Part shown: piece after piece, positions 1 to 9,155 of the stretch
How the letters are laid out: each line of letters opens with the position of its first letter
Position numbering within the stretch: position 1 is the stretch's first letter
The notes under the pieces: model-generated
The model's input: the letters and a program-made list of their open reading frames with translations, nothing else
Told to the model about the DNA's origin: nothing
The model's database searches: none
From: DATGZX01 sp035296965
Lineage (GTDB): Bacteria; Planctomycetota; Planctomycetia; Gemmatales; Gemmataceae
Reading direction: 5' to 3'
Length of the DNA: 48,097 bases
Assembly: GCA_035296965.1 (NCBI GenBank)
Contig: DATGZX010000179.1
Location: forward strand, 1-48,097
Program-made: the position numbers and the translations under genes

Positions 1-103
1 TAAACAACCCCACGTGAGTAGTAGCAACCATGCGTTCCTCCGGGAAATAGGTGAAAGTCCGGAAGAATCGTAGGCCTGTACACTTGTCCCAATCAAGGCC
101 CTC

Positions 104-577
104 TCAATAATTGAGGTGGAGTTTGATGCGTTCGCCCTGGCAATCGCCCATCTCCAGCTTCTCGATTCCGTAAGAATCGAGGACTTGAACCTCGTAACGG
201 CCCTGGACGTAGACGCCGCTGTTGCCGCGTGCCTGGCCCTTCTTGTCGGGCAGGTAAGGCACACGAAATTCGACATGCAGCTTGAAGTCGCCGGCGAGCA
301 TTTGCTTGGAGAGGATGTTGCCGCCGTGGACTTCCATGGCGCCGCCCTCGACCAGCTTCCAGGGCGCGGGCGCTTTGCCGTCAAGCGTAGTCCAGTTGTC
401 GAGTGACTTGCCGTCGAAGAGCACAATCGCGTCCTTGGGCGGCGGCACGCTCTTCACGTCTTCCCTGTCTTCCGGCTTGGCCAGCTTGAGGCCGCTGATG
501 TCGCCGTACTTGTCGGCGGCAATGGCAGAAGCCGCGACGAACAAGAATCCTGCAAGTGTAGTCCATGGCCGCCGCAT
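104..577 (-). CDS. DUF1080 (3-keto-disaccharide hydrolase) domain protein, C-terminally truncated
   Basis: Start at 577 is set by a purine-rich site (GAGAGGG) about 7 bases upstream; the frame is open further up but without support. The 157-residue product has a signal peptide (about residues 1-20), then the DUF1080 hallmark VLFDGKSLDNW at 52-62 and the block SGVYVQGRYEVQVLDSYG at 120-137. DUF1080 proteins are secreted beta-sandwich proteins, abundant in planctomycetes and linked to cleavage of 3-keto-glycosides. The family normally continues for another 80 or so residues (GGIY..., WQTYD..., HGNPV-like blocks); here similarity stops at Cys146 and a foreign tail of 11 residues runs to a stop. 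I see no remainder of the domain in any frame of bases 1-103, so the gene is probably broken. Tandem with the M1 peptidase gene upstream (134 bp gap). Confidence 0.75.
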   Translation of the reverse strand: MRRPWTTLAGFLFVAASAIAADKYGDISGLKLAKPEDREDVKSVPPPKDAIVLFDGKSLDNWTTLDGKAPAPWKLVEGGAMEVHGGNILSKQMLAGDFKLHVEFRVPYLPDKKGQARGNSGVYVQGRYEVQVLDSYGIEKLEMGDCQGERIKLHLNY

Positions 578-711
578 GTCATTGCCCTCTCGCGCCTTCG
601 AATTTGCTATATGACAGTCCCAGATTTCCGACAGGTCCTCAAGAAGGGTGGCAAGCTCCGAGTGCCGCAATGGGCATGCCATCCAACTTGAGCTTTAAGC
701 CCTGATCTCTA

Positions 712-3273
712 TCACTTTGTGTCCGTTTTTACCTTCTGCGGCGGCTTCATCGATGTCCGGATCTTTTCGGCTGTTCTCTTGGCCAGATCGCGCAGGCGTT
801 CGTTGCCGTCGTCCTTGGCGATTTTGTCCAGCGTGGGCAAGGTGCCCGAGGCCATCGAACGCAGCTCGGAAAGGGTATTCATGACGCCGAAGCGGACCAT
901 GTTGTTGTCTTCCTCGAGAGCGGCGGTAAGCGCCTTCAGGATTTGCTCGCGCTGCTGGTCGTTCGGCTTGGCTTTCAGCGCCAACTGGCCCAGGCCGCGT
1001 AACGCGGCCCCCCGCGCGCGGCGCGGGTGGCCCGGCTGGGCCATGTCCAACAGAGCATCCAGAACCGCCAAATCCTGAACGTCGCCCAGGGCGATGAGTG
1101 CGGACGTGCGCAGGTTGTCATTGATGGAGGGCTTGGCCAGGTAAGCCGCCAGCAGAGCAACGCCTGCCTTGCCTGCGTGCTTGGCGTAGGCCGACATGGC
1201 GGCACCTTCCACGGAATCGGTGGCATCGCCCTTATTGAGTATTTCCTTCATCGCTGCGGCAATGGCGGCGTCGGCCGCAAATCTTCGAAGTCCGTCGATG
1301 CAGGCCCGACGCACCTTGGGATCGGAATCCTTCACGCCTGCGAGCAGAGCATCTCGGCTGGCAGCGCCGCCAATTTTGGCCAATGCGGCCGCAATCTCGA
1401 CCTGTGCGCCGCCGAACTTCTCACTGGCCAGGGCCTTGACGAGCAACTCCCGATCGGCGTCGGCCTTGCTCTCGCCCACGTGGCGTGCAGCTCGAATGCG
1501 CGATACGGCACCGGGAGAGTCCAGCAATTGCGCTCGCCAGTAGGAGGCATCCTTCGTTTCTTTCATTTCGGCCAGCACGCCCTGGTCGGGGTCCACGTCG
1601 ATCTGTTCCGGCCGTTCAGCCAGCGGAACGAGGAAGGTATGTTCTTTTTCGGTCACGTACTCCTGGACGACGGTTGGCTCTTTGCCCTTGGAGCGAATGG
1701 CAACCGTGAACGGGAAGGCGAAGGCCTCGCTCGATTGAGTTTGCTTGACTACCACCTTGGCCTGCTGCGTTGGGGCAAGATATTCGCTCGTGACTTCGAG
1801 CGTGGGGTGGCCGGGGCGCTCGGTCCAATCATAGAAGAATCGGTCCAAGCTCCTGCCGGTCTCGCGCTCCAGTGTGCGGCGGAAATCGGTCGTCTCGGCG
1901 CTTTGCAGGCGGTGTTCCGTGCCGTAGCGCTGGATCGATTTCCAGAATGCCTCGTCGCCTAGTTGCGAGCGAAGCATGTGCAGAATCCACGCGCCCTTGG
2001 GATACGAGCGGCCGTCGAACATGGAATCGGGCGTGCGGTAGTGCCGATCGACTACCGGCCGGCGGTTGCCGCCGCGGATGGCTCCGGGAGCCTTGTGGAA
2101 CATGTTCAGGGCGTACTCGTCGGCTCCCTTGCTATGCTCGTCCCACAGTGCTTCCGCATAGGAAGCGAAACCTTCGTTGAGCCAAAGGTGCGACCAATCC
2201 CGGCAGGTGACCAAGTCTCCCCACCATTGGTGGGCAAGCTCATGGGAAATGAGAGAGTCCGCCGGACCTTCGGCCATGCCGCGCTCGTCGCGCAGGGCCA
2301 TTTCGCCAAGCGTGGTCGCACTGGTGTTCTCCATGCCGCCGCCGTACTGGTAGCCGATGATCTGGGCATATTTATCCCAGGGGTAATGGATGCCAAAGCG
2401 TTGGCTGAAAAAGGTGAGCATTTCGCGGGTATGACCAAAGCTGCGCGTGGCGTCGTCCTTGCGCCCCTTGGGCACATAGTAAAGCACCGGAATCTTGTCC
2501 CAGGTTTCGCGCACCACGTCGTACTGCCCAACCGCCAATGTCACCAAGTACGCCGGATGCGGTTTGTCCTGCTTCCAGTCGAACGTGACGGTGTGCGCCG
2601 CGCTATTCTCTTTGCGCTCGATCAGCTTGCCGTTCGAGACCGCCTCGAAGCCTTCAGGCACCGTCACGACGATTTCCGTGGTCTGGCGCTGGTCTGGGGC
2701 ATCGATGCACGGAAACCAGTAGCGATTGCTGACCGGTTCGCCCTGGCTCCATACCGAGAGCGGCGCCTTGGGCTCGGAGCGCGTGGGCGCGAAGAAGTGC
2801 AAGCCATCCTTGGGTTCCTTGACGACGTACTCGACCTGCAGTGTGCCAGTGCGGCCGGCCGGCCACGGGGAATCGAGATCGACCGACAGTTTCTTGCCGT
2901 CATGCTTGAAGTGCGCCGGTGCGGCTTTCTGCCCCGCGCTGGCTAGCGTTACCTGCTTCACCTTGAAGCCGACGGCATCAAGACTGATATTCTTGATCGG
3001 TTTCACGCTGCGCACTTCAAGGGTCGCCTTGCCGTCTACGATTTTTTTTGCCAGATCGACCTGCAACTCGAGTCGGATGTCCTTCACGTCGAACGGCCGC
3101 TCGGGCACGGTGCGCAAGGGTTCCGAGACAGACGCCTGTGGTGCTGCAGGCGCTGGAGTCCCGCCCTGCCTACGTCCGCCGCCGCCCTGGCCGAAAGCTT
3201 CTTGATATTGGCCAATCGTCAAGCAGGCGGCCAACGTCAGCCCAACCCACATCCACCCGCGCATGCGATTCAT
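712..3273 (-). CDS. M1-family metallopeptidase with C-terminal HEAT repeats
   Basis: Zinc aminopeptidase-type enzyme, probably secreted. The start at 3273 (MNRMRGWMW) is chosen because GGAGAGG lies 7 bases upstream; the frame stays open to 3633 but that part is not protein-like. The product is 853 residues. A signal peptide covers about 1-30, followed by a Gly/Pro/Ala-rich linker. The M1 beta-saddle domain follows, with the exopeptidase motif GGGMEN at about 311-316, the zinc motif HELAH at 344-348 and the third zinc ligand Glu367 in LNEGF (HEXXH-X18-E spacing). After the catalytic domain (to about residue 600) come HEAT-like alpha repeats (about 625-840), such as the AALAKIGG and GLRRFAADAA segments. 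M1 enzymes cleave N-terminal residues; substrate cannot be read here. All active-site residues are present. Confidence 0.93.
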   Translation of the reverse strand: MNRMRGWMWVGLTLAACLTIGQYQEAFGQGGGGRRQGGTPAPAAPQASVSEPLRTVPERPFDVKDIRLELQVDLAKKIVDGKATLEVRSVKPIKNISLDAVGFKVKQVTLASAGQKAAPAHFKHDGKKLSVDLDSPWPAGRTGTLQVEYVVKEPKDGLHFFAPTRSEPKAPLSVWSQGEPVSNRYWFPCIDAPDQRQTTEIVVTVPEGFEAVSNGKLIERKENSAAHTVTFDWKQDKPHPAYLVTLAVGQYDVVRETWDKIPVLYYVPKGRKDDATRSFGHTREMLTFFSQRFGIHYPWDKYAQIIGYQYGGGMENTSATTLGEMALRDERGMAEGPADSLISHELAHQWWGDLVTCRDWSHLWLNEGFASYAEALWDEHSKGADEYALNMFHKAPGAIRGGNRRPVVDRHYRTPDSMFDGRSYPKGAWILHMLRSQLGDEAFWKSIQRYGTEHRLQSAETTDFRRTLERETGRSLDRFFYDWTERPGHPTLEVTSEYLAPTQQAKVVVKQTQSSEAFAFPFTVAIRSKGKEPTVVQEYVTEKEHTFLVPLAERPEQIDVDPDQGVLAEMKETKDASYWRAQLLDSPGAVSRIRAARHVGESKADADRELLVKALASEKFGGAQVEIAAALAKIGGAASRDALLAGVKDSDPKVRRACIDGLRRFAADAAIAAAMKEILNKGDATDSVEGAAMSAYAKHAGKAGVALLAAYLAKPSINDNLRTSALIALGDVQDLAVLDALLDMAQPGHPRRARGAALRGLGQLALKAKPNDQQREQILKALTAALEEDNNMVRFGVMNTLSELRSMASGTLPTLDKIAKDDGNERLRDLAKRTAEKIRTSMKPPQKVKTDTK

Positions 3274-3675
3274 AACGATACCTCTCCAAGAACGACGCTT
3301 AGCATCTCGAACTAGACCAGCGGTGCAAACACAGAGACAGCATACGCAAGGTATTCTTGCAGAATACAGGGACTCATCAAGTTTTAATCTTTGCGCTGCG
3401 ATCCGGCCCAGTCTGTATTGAGCCAACTGTCTCGCGCCGAGATGTTGAGCGTGAAGCGCTTGAGACCTGCTTCCACATAGCGAGGAGGGCAATTGGCAGG
3501 TTTGGCTCGAAACGTAAATGACAGTCGGCCCATCGCGATCAATTCGCGACGGGCCGAACCTAGGGGGGTCGACGTAGGGATAATTCAAAACTCGCGAACG
3601 ACGCGCTTTCGGTTGCAGTGGACGAGCAACCAAGCGAGAATTCAGGCGACGGAACCGGGCAGCGAACGGTGCGGA
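3274..3675. other. intergenic region upstream of the M1 peptidase
   Basis: About 400 bases between the peptidase start and the end of the glycine-rich gene, both on the minus strand. Open frames cross it but none has protein-like composition or a ribosome site. It should carry the peptidase promoter; I could not pick a convincing -35/-10 pair and saw no repeat or RNA gene. Confidence 0.5.
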
Positions 3676-4272
3676 CTAGAAGCCTCCGCCGAGGCCGAGG
3701 GCTCCGCCGAAACCGCCGCCGAAGCCGCCAAAACCACCGCCGCCAAGGCCGCCAATGCCACCAATGCCGCCGGCGAATGAGCCGCCACCCAAGCCGCCGA
3801 TGCCGCTTAACCCACCACCAATGCCGCCGCTCAAACCGGCGAAACCGCCGGATAAGCCGCCGCCCAAGCCACCGCTCAGGCCACCGCCGAAGCCGCCGCT
3901 CAGGCCACCGCTCAAGCCGCCGCTCAGACCGCCCGAGCCTCCCATGCCAATCCAACCAGTTGACTGAACCTGCAAGGGTGTCAAGAACGCGCGGTCAGGC
4001 CTGGAGGTTGCAGCACCCACGAGGCTGCCACCGCTCGTGCTGGTGCCACCGCTCAAACCGCCAATGCCGCCGCTTAGGCCGCCGCTCAGACCACCGCTGA
4101 TGCCGCCACTCAGGCCACCACTGATGCCGCTAATTCCGCCACTTATTCCGGAGCCGCCGAAGCCGCCTCCCCGGATTGTCTGGGCATGGCAGATACCCGA
4201 ACCAAGCAACAGTCCGGCAGCTATAGCACCTAGGAAATAATGAGATGGAAGAGCGTAGGACGACCGACACAT
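3676..4272 (-). CDS. secreted glycine-rich repeat protein
   Basis: 198 residues: a signal peptide (about 1-30, hydrophobic core AAGLLLG, cleavage near CHA-Q) followed by almost pure low-complexity Gly/Ser/Leu/Ile sequence built on the units GGLSGG, GGISGI and GGLGGG. One less repetitive island (about residues 75-105, with a PLQVQSTGWIGMGG stretch) separates two repeat blocks. The repeats give the DNA a 12-base periodicity, so the opposite strand also has long open frames rich in Pro/Arg, which I treat as shadows because only the minus strand gives a signal peptide. Function unknown; glycine-rich secreted proteins of this sort are often structural or surface-associated, which is inference only. 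Isolated between two intergenic gaps of 400 and 500 bases. Confidence 0.65.
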   Translation of the reverse strand: MCRSSYALPSHYFLGAIAAGLLLGSGICHAQTIRGGGFGGSGISGGISGISGGLSGGISGGLSGGLSGGIGGLSGGTSTSGGSLVGAATSRPDRAFLTPLQVQSTGWIGMGGSGGLSGGLSGGLSGGFGGGLSGGLGGGLSGGFAGLSGGIGGGLSGIGGLGGGSFAGGIGGIGGLGGGGFGGFGGGFGGALGLGGGF

Positions 4273-4776
4273 GGCGCACCCCCAGGCTTTGGTTTCCTGC
4301 GGCCGATGCTACATCTACGTCGATGCGCACAGCGGAGGAAACATCAAAAACTTTTTGAAAACAATGAAAACCGGTAGCGGGCTCTGAAGATCACTCGGTG
4401 GACCGTCAGGCCTCGCGACCAACCCTTTTTACCTCAGCAATCCTGATGCCAACAACCGCTCCATCCGTGGGCCGAGAGCGGTTACTGCCAACGACCATGC
4501 CAAAGCTGCCAAGCCGAAGCCCTAGGGCGGGAAGGACAATGATCGCCAGGAGCGATAGCGTGCTTGTCCCCTTCTCGGACGCCTCCGTATTGCTGTCCAA
4601 ATGTATCCGAGAAGGATGATTCCCGCCTACTGGGAATCCTGCTTCCGCTTAGCGCGGCTAAATATGATGCCTCTTCCTCTGCTTATCCTTGGCTGCCCGT
4701 AGGACGAACCGGGCACCCTTTGATACACCTATATTTTAGACGATTGTGGTCACCAAAATGTTCGAGCCAACCCATA
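4273..4776. other. intergenic region between divergent genes
   Basis: About 500 bases separating the glycine-rich gene (minus) from the ABC operon (plus), so it should hold both promoters. It contains a 10-bp inverted repeat (4570-4579 with 4606-4615, CCTTCTCGGA and its complement) and, just downstream, a smaller one (GATTCCC...GGGAATC, about 4618-4640). A 64-codon minus-strand frame with a TTG start (4406-4600) has one hydrophobic stretch but no ribosome site; I do not call it a gene. Confidence 0.4.
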
Positions 4777-5460
4777 ATGTCTCTCCAAGTTCAGGGCCTT
4801 TGTAAGGAATACTCTACCCGTAGCGGTTCTTTGTCCGTCCTGCGCAATGTGAACTTGGAATTACATCGTGGCGAAGCGCTGGCGGTGATGGGGCCTTCGG
4901 GGTCGGGCAAAAGCACGCTGCTGCATCTTCTGGGCACGCTGGACACCCCTACTTCGGGTAGCATTCGCCTCGATGGCAAGGATCCATTTAGGCTGCCCGA
5001 GCGTGATTTGGCTGATTTTCGCAATCGATACATTGGTTTTGTTTTTCAAGACCATCATCTGCTGCCCCAATGTTCAGTGCTGGAAAACGTGTTGATCCCT
5101 ACCCTTGTCGGCAAAGGCAATCGCACGGAGATCGAGCGGTGGGCGAAGCAGTTGCTCGGACACGTGGGCCTATCGGCCCGCCTGGAGCACCGGCCGGCGG
5201 AGTTGTCCGGCGGCGAACGGCAGCGCGTGGCCGTCGCGCGCGCTTTGATTCAGCATCCCGTGTTGCTCCTGGCCGACGAGCCGACCGGCAACCTCGATCG
5301 CCACACCGCCTTGGCCGTGAGCCAGTTACTGCTCGACCTGCATCGCCAGGAGCAGACCATCCTGGTTGTCGTCACCCATAGCATGGAATTAGCCCGCAGT
5401 TTTCCAAGGCAAGCGGAGATGGTGGACGGGACTTTGGAAGCCGGCGGGGGCAGATCATGA
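4777..5460 (+). CDS. ABC transporter ATP-binding protein, LolD/YbbA-type
   Basis: 227-residue nucleotide-binding subunit of a MacB/LolCDE/YbbAP-class ABC system. Walker A GPSGSGKST at about 38-46, Q-loop FQDHH, signature LSGGERQR, Walker B LLLADEPTG and switch His in VVVTHS are all intact. The ATG at 4777 begins the conserved MSLQVQGL strand; the frame is open upstream to 4564 but that part is not homologous-looking, and no clear Shine-Dalgarno precedes either start. Its stop overlaps the permease start (ATGA at 5457-5460), so the two are co-translated. It energises the downstream permease by mechanotransmission across the inner membrane. No membrane-fusion protein is nearby, which argues for a YbbAP-like rather than MacAB-like system. 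Confidence 0.93.
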   Translation: MSLQVQGLCKEYSTRSGSLSVLRNVNLELHRGEALAVMGPSGSGKSTLLHLLGTLDTPTSGSIRLDGKDPFRLPERDLADFRNRYIGFVFQDHHLLPQCSVLENVLIPTLVGKGNRTEIERWAKQLLGHVGLSARLEHRPAELSGGERQRVAVARALIQHPVLLLADEPTGNLDRHTALAVSQLLLDLHRQEQTILVVVTHSMELARSFPRQAEMVDGTLEAGGGRS

Positions 5461-8400
5461 CGGGCACGCGCCTGCTGTTACGTAACCTGTTCTATCACTG
5501 CCGCGGCAACAGCGCTATCCTTCTCGGCGTCGCAGTGGGCACGGCTGTCCTGGCCGGAGCACTTCTCGTCGGAGATTCCTTGCGCGGGAGCTTGCGCGAC
5601 CTGACCCTGCAGCAGCTCGCCTGGGTCGATCAGAGCCTGGTCGCTCCGCGCTTCTTCCGCGCCGAACTCGCCCAGGAGCTGAACGCGGAAACCATCAGCC
5701 CGATTATCATGCTCCAGGGATCGGCGAGCACAGGAACGGAGGCGGCCCCGGCCAGTGCTCTCCAACACCCCGTGACACGCGCGGGCAAGGTCTCGATCCT
5801 GGGCGTGAACAGCAGCTTCTGGCGCGGGTCGGCGGGAGCGGCGGCGAGCGTCACACCCATCAGCGCGGCATTCTGGGATTCGGAGAGAGAAGAAGTGGTG
5901 CTCAATGCCGCGCTCGCCGAGGAATTGGGCGTCGGCGCAGGCGGCCGACTCACCTTGCATCTCCAGAAGGTCAGCGCAATCCCGCGCGAAATCCTGCTGG
6001 GCCGTCGCGACATCAGCGACGTTCTCGACGAACTCACGCTCGGCGTGGCTGCCGTTATTCCGAACGAAGGGCTGGGGCGCTTCACTCTGAATCCCAGTCC
6101 GGAGACGCCTCGAAACGTGTTCGTGCCGCTGCGCGTCCTCCAGGCCAAGCTTCACCAGCAGGACCGGGTCAACGGCCTACTGGCCAGCGGACTGGATACG
6201 CCACGCCTCCAGCAGAGCCTGCAACAACACCTTACGCTGGAGGACTGGGGGCTGGTCTTGCACACGCCGGAGAGCCGAGTGGCGGCTCTCTTCGAGAAAC
6301 TAGATCGCGACCACGACGGGAAGTTGACGCGCAATGAATGGCGGCGGCGCGTGGCTGATTCGCTTGCCCGGGAGGCGGACCGGAATCAGGACGGCGTACT
6401 GGACCGCGCAGAGCTGAGCGAGTTCTATCGCACGCACCACAACTATCTCAGCCTGGAGAGCCGGCAAATGCTCCTCGAGCCGGCCGTAGCCGCCGCCGCC
6501 ATGGCCTCGGCCAAAGAGACAGGCATGCCGGCTGCGCCGACGTTGGTCTACCTGGCTAACCGCATTTCCGACGGCAAGAAATCAATCCCCTACTCGATTG
6601 TCGCCGCGCTCGATCCTGCACTCCCGGCCCCGCTGGGTCCCTTCCTGCCGGCCGACGCGAAAGATTTGAAGGACGGCGAAATTGTCCTGGTTGACTGGCC
6701 GGCGTCTCCCCTCCGGGCCCGTCCGGGCGAGTCGATCACCCTCACCTATTTCGAGCCGGAGGAAGAGGGAAAGCTTCGCGAAAGTACCGCGACTTTTCGT
6801 CTGCGCGGCCTGGTACCCTTACAGGGTGCCGCCGCTGACCCCGACGTGACGCCGGAATTTCCCGGCATCACCGACAAACTCGATCTGCGCGACTGGAATC
6901 CGCCTTTTCCATACGACAACAAGCTCGTCGGGGCCGCGGATGAGAAGTACTGGGAAGAATACCGCACCACGCCAAAGGCATACCTGACGCTGGCCGACGG
7001 CCAACGGCTCTGGAGCAGCCGTTTTGGCGCACTTACTTCCATCCGTCTGGCGCCCGCGTCTACCGACCTCACCAAGTCTGCCGAGGACTTCCGCCGGAAG
7101 CTGCTAGAACGTCTTCAGCCGGAGCAGGGTGGCTTCGTCTTCGACGCCGTGCGCCAGCGCGCCCTGCAAGGAAGCTCCGGCGCAACCGACTTTGGCGGGT
7201 TGTTCCTTGGCTTCAGCTTCTTTCTCATTGCCGCAGCCCTGCTGCTTGTCGGTTTGCTGTTTCGGCTCAACCTCGATCGTCGCGCGGAGGAAATCGGTCT
7301 GCTGCTGGCGCTCGGCTTTCGTCGAGCAACCGTCCGGCGGTTGCTGCTCGGAGAGGGAGCGATTCTTACTGTGGCTGGAGGGCTCCTGGGGTTGGCCGGC
7401 GCGGCGGTTTACGGCTGGTTGATGCTCGAATTCCTGCACGCCTGGTGGCCTGGCACGCTGGACCGCTCTTTCTTGCGCCTGCACATCACCGGCCAAAGCT
7501 TACTGATCGGCTATGGCGCCGCCTTGATCGTGAGCGTGCTGACGATTGCCTGGGCGGTGAGGATGTTGGGGCGCATCCCAGCGCGCGCCCTGCTTGTCGG
7601 CGAAACCAGCGAGGAATCGAGCCCAGGGATGGTCAGCCGGCCGGCACGCTGGAGTCCCTGGGTTAGCGGAGCTGCCGCCGTCGGGGCCCTGGCCTGCCTG
7701 GGGCTAGGCGGGTTCGTCAAGGGGCAGGAAGAACAGGCGCTGACCTTTTTTGGCAGCGGCGCCCTGCTCTTGACTGCGAGTCTGGCGGGCATGTGGTTCT
7801 GGATGTGCCGCTCCCGGCAGGGTGCGGTTGTCGGCTCCGGGGCGCCAGGGCTGGCGCGCCTGGGTGTGCGAAACGCTGCGCGCCATCCAGCGCGTAGTCT
7901 ACTGACGGCCGGGTTGCTAGCCTCCGCCACCTTCCTGATCGTTGCGGTCGAATCGTTCTACCGTGATCCGGCCAAGGATTTTCTCGATGTGTATGCCGGC
8001 AGCGGCGGGTTCTCGCTTCTCGCCGAATCGGACCTGCCGGTCTATCAGGACCTGAACAGCCCCAAAGGGCAAGAGGAACTCAACTTCCCGACCCAGGCAC
8101 GAAGCGCGCTTCAGGATGTCCTGATTTATAATTTCCGTGTTCGCAGCGGCGACGACGCCAGTTGTTTGAACCTCTACCGGCCGACGCGGCCGCGTATTCT
8201 GGGGGTGCCGCAAAGATTGATCGAGCGCGGCGGATTCCTGTTCAAAGAAACGGAAGCCAACACCGACAGGGAGCGCACCAAACCCTGGTTGCTCCTCGAC
8301 GAAGCCCGCGACGACGGCGCCATACCGGTCTTTGGCGAGGCGAACACCGTCGAGTGGATGCTCCACGGTAAACTGGGCGGTGAGCTGACGGTGCCGGACG

Positions 8401-9035
8401 AACGCGGCGCGCCAAGGCGCCTGCGTGTGGTGGGCCTGCTGCAAGATAGCGTCTTCCAAAGCGGCCTGCTTTTATCGGATGCGAACTTCGTCAAACTCTA
8501 TCCCCGAAACGAGGGATACCAGTTTTTCCTCGTACAGGCTGCTCCGGATCAAATCGGCCGGACGAAGGCGTTGCTGGAAACCGCGTTGGGCGATCACGGC
8601 TTCATCGTCACCAGGACCAAACAGCGGCTGCAATCCTTCCTGGCCGTGGAAAACACCTATCTCTCCACCTTCCAGGCCCTGGGCGGCTTGGGGCTGATTA
8701 TGGGCGCGCTGGGGCTCGCCGTGGTCTTGCTGCGCAGCGTCTGGGAGCGGCGCGGCGAGTTGGCGCTCCTGCGCGCGCTCGGCTTTCGCAAGGCCGCGCT
8801 GGCCTGGCTCGTGCTCGCGGAGAACGGCTTCTTGCTCATCCTCGGCCTGGTGATGGGCGCGGTATCCGCATTGCTGGCCGTGGCGCCGCACTTGACAGGC
8901 GCCCAAGGCGAAGTGCCTTGGTTCTATCTACTGGTCTTCCTTGCGATAGTATTATTGGTAGGGTTGGCACCGGGGGCGGCAGCCGTGGCCGCTACCTTGC
9001 GAGCGCCCTTGATCCCCGCCTTACGCCGAGAATAA
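5457..9035 (+). CDS. FtsX-family ABC permease (10 TM, YbbP-like) with an EF-hand pair
   Basis: 1192-residue permease, longer than the roughly 800 residues usual for YbbP-like proteins. Topology read from hydrophobic runs: TM1 at about 18-40; a large extracytoplasmic domain to about 578; TMs near 580-605, 636-660 and 681-705 (first FtsX module); two more at 735-755 and 762-784; one at 815-836; a second extracytoplasmic domain to about 1068; and a last FtsX module (about 1072-1095, 1115-1145, 1155-1182) with the hallmark ERRGELALLRALGF. The first external domain carries two textbook EF-hand loops at 283-294 (DRDHDGKLTRNE) and 308-319 (DRNQDGVLDRAE), spaced like a functional pair. The family extracts or exports lipids, lipoproteins or peptides from the membrane; the substrate is unknown here. 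Overlaps its ATPase gene by 4 bases. Confidence 0.92.
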   Translation: MTGTRLLLRNLFYHCRGNSAILLGVAVGTAVLAGALLVGDSLRGSLRDLTLQQLAWVDQSLVAPRFFRAELAQELNAETISPIIMLQGSASTGTEAAPASALQHPVTRAGKVSILGVNSSFWRGSAGAAASVTPISAAFWDSEREEVVLNAALAEELGVGAGGRLTLHLQKVSAIPREILLGRRDISDVLDELTLGVAAVIPNEGLGRFTLNPSPETPRNVFVPLRVLQAKLHQQDRVNGLLASGLDTPRLQQSLQQHLTLEDWGLVLHTPESRVAALFEKLDRDHDGKLTRNEWRRRVADSLAREADRNQDGVLDRAELSEFYRTHHNYLSLESRQMLLEPAVAAAAMASAKETGMPAAPTLVYLANRISDGKKSIPYSIVAALDPALPAPLGPFLPADAKDLKDGEIVLVDWPASPLRARPGESITLTYFEPEEEGKLRESTATFRLRGLVPLQGAAADPDVTPEFPGITDKLDLRDWNPPFPYDNKLVGAADEKYWEEYRTTPKAYLTLADGQRLWSSRFGALTSIRLAPASTDLTKSAEDFRRKLLERLQPEQGGFVFDAVRQRALQGSSGATDFGGLFLGFSFFLIAAALLLVGLLFRLNLDRRAEEIGLLLALGFRRATVRRLLLGEGAILTVAGGLLGLAGAAVYGWLMLEFLHAWWPGTLDRSFLRLHITGQSLLIGYGAALIVSVLTIAWAVRMLGRIPARALLVGETSEESSPGMVSRPARWSPWVSGAAAVGALACLGLGGFVKGQEEQALTFFGSGALLLTASLAGMWFWMCRSRQGAVVGSGAPGLARLGVRNAARHPARSLLTAGLLASATFLIVAVESFYRDPAKDFLDVYAGSGGFSLLAESDLPVYQDLNSPKGQEELNFPTQARSALQDVLIYNFRVRSGDDASCLNLYRPTRPRILGVPQRLIERGGFLFKETEANTDRERTKPWLLLDEARDDGAIPVFGEANTVEWMLHGKLGGELTVPDERGAPRRLRVVGLLQDSVFQSGLLLSDANFVKLYPRNEGYQFFLVQAAPDQIGRTKALLETALGDHGFIVTRTKQRLQSFLAVENTYLSTFQALGGLGLIMGALGLAVVLLRSVWERRGELALLRALGFRKAALAWLVLAENGFLLILGLVMGAVSALLAVAPHLTGAQGEVPWFYLLVFLAIVLLVGLAPGAAAVAATLRAPLIPALRRE

Positions 9036-9155
9036 AAAAAGTTTTGTGAGCCCGATCTTGCTCTGGATGCCAGAGCGGGGCCCTCAATTCTGACCGAGGG
9101 TCGGACTCTTAGATACGCTCTCGCGAGCCGTCGTTCTCTTATAGGGGAGAAGGTA

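Noticed and set aside
43..60. Calling a group II intron at the left edge
   Set aside because: Only one short phrase fits; no domain V hairpin or reverse transcriptase is inside the window, so it stays a suggestion.
1027..2946. Two long plus-strand open frames opposite the M1 peptidase gene
   Set aside because: They are shadows of a GC-rich gene: no ribosome site, no domain, and the minus strand has a complete enzyme with active-site motifs.
4406..4600. 64-codon minus-strand frame with one hydrophobic stretch
   Set aside because: TTG start with no ribosome site and no recognisable family; kept only as a note on the intergenic region.
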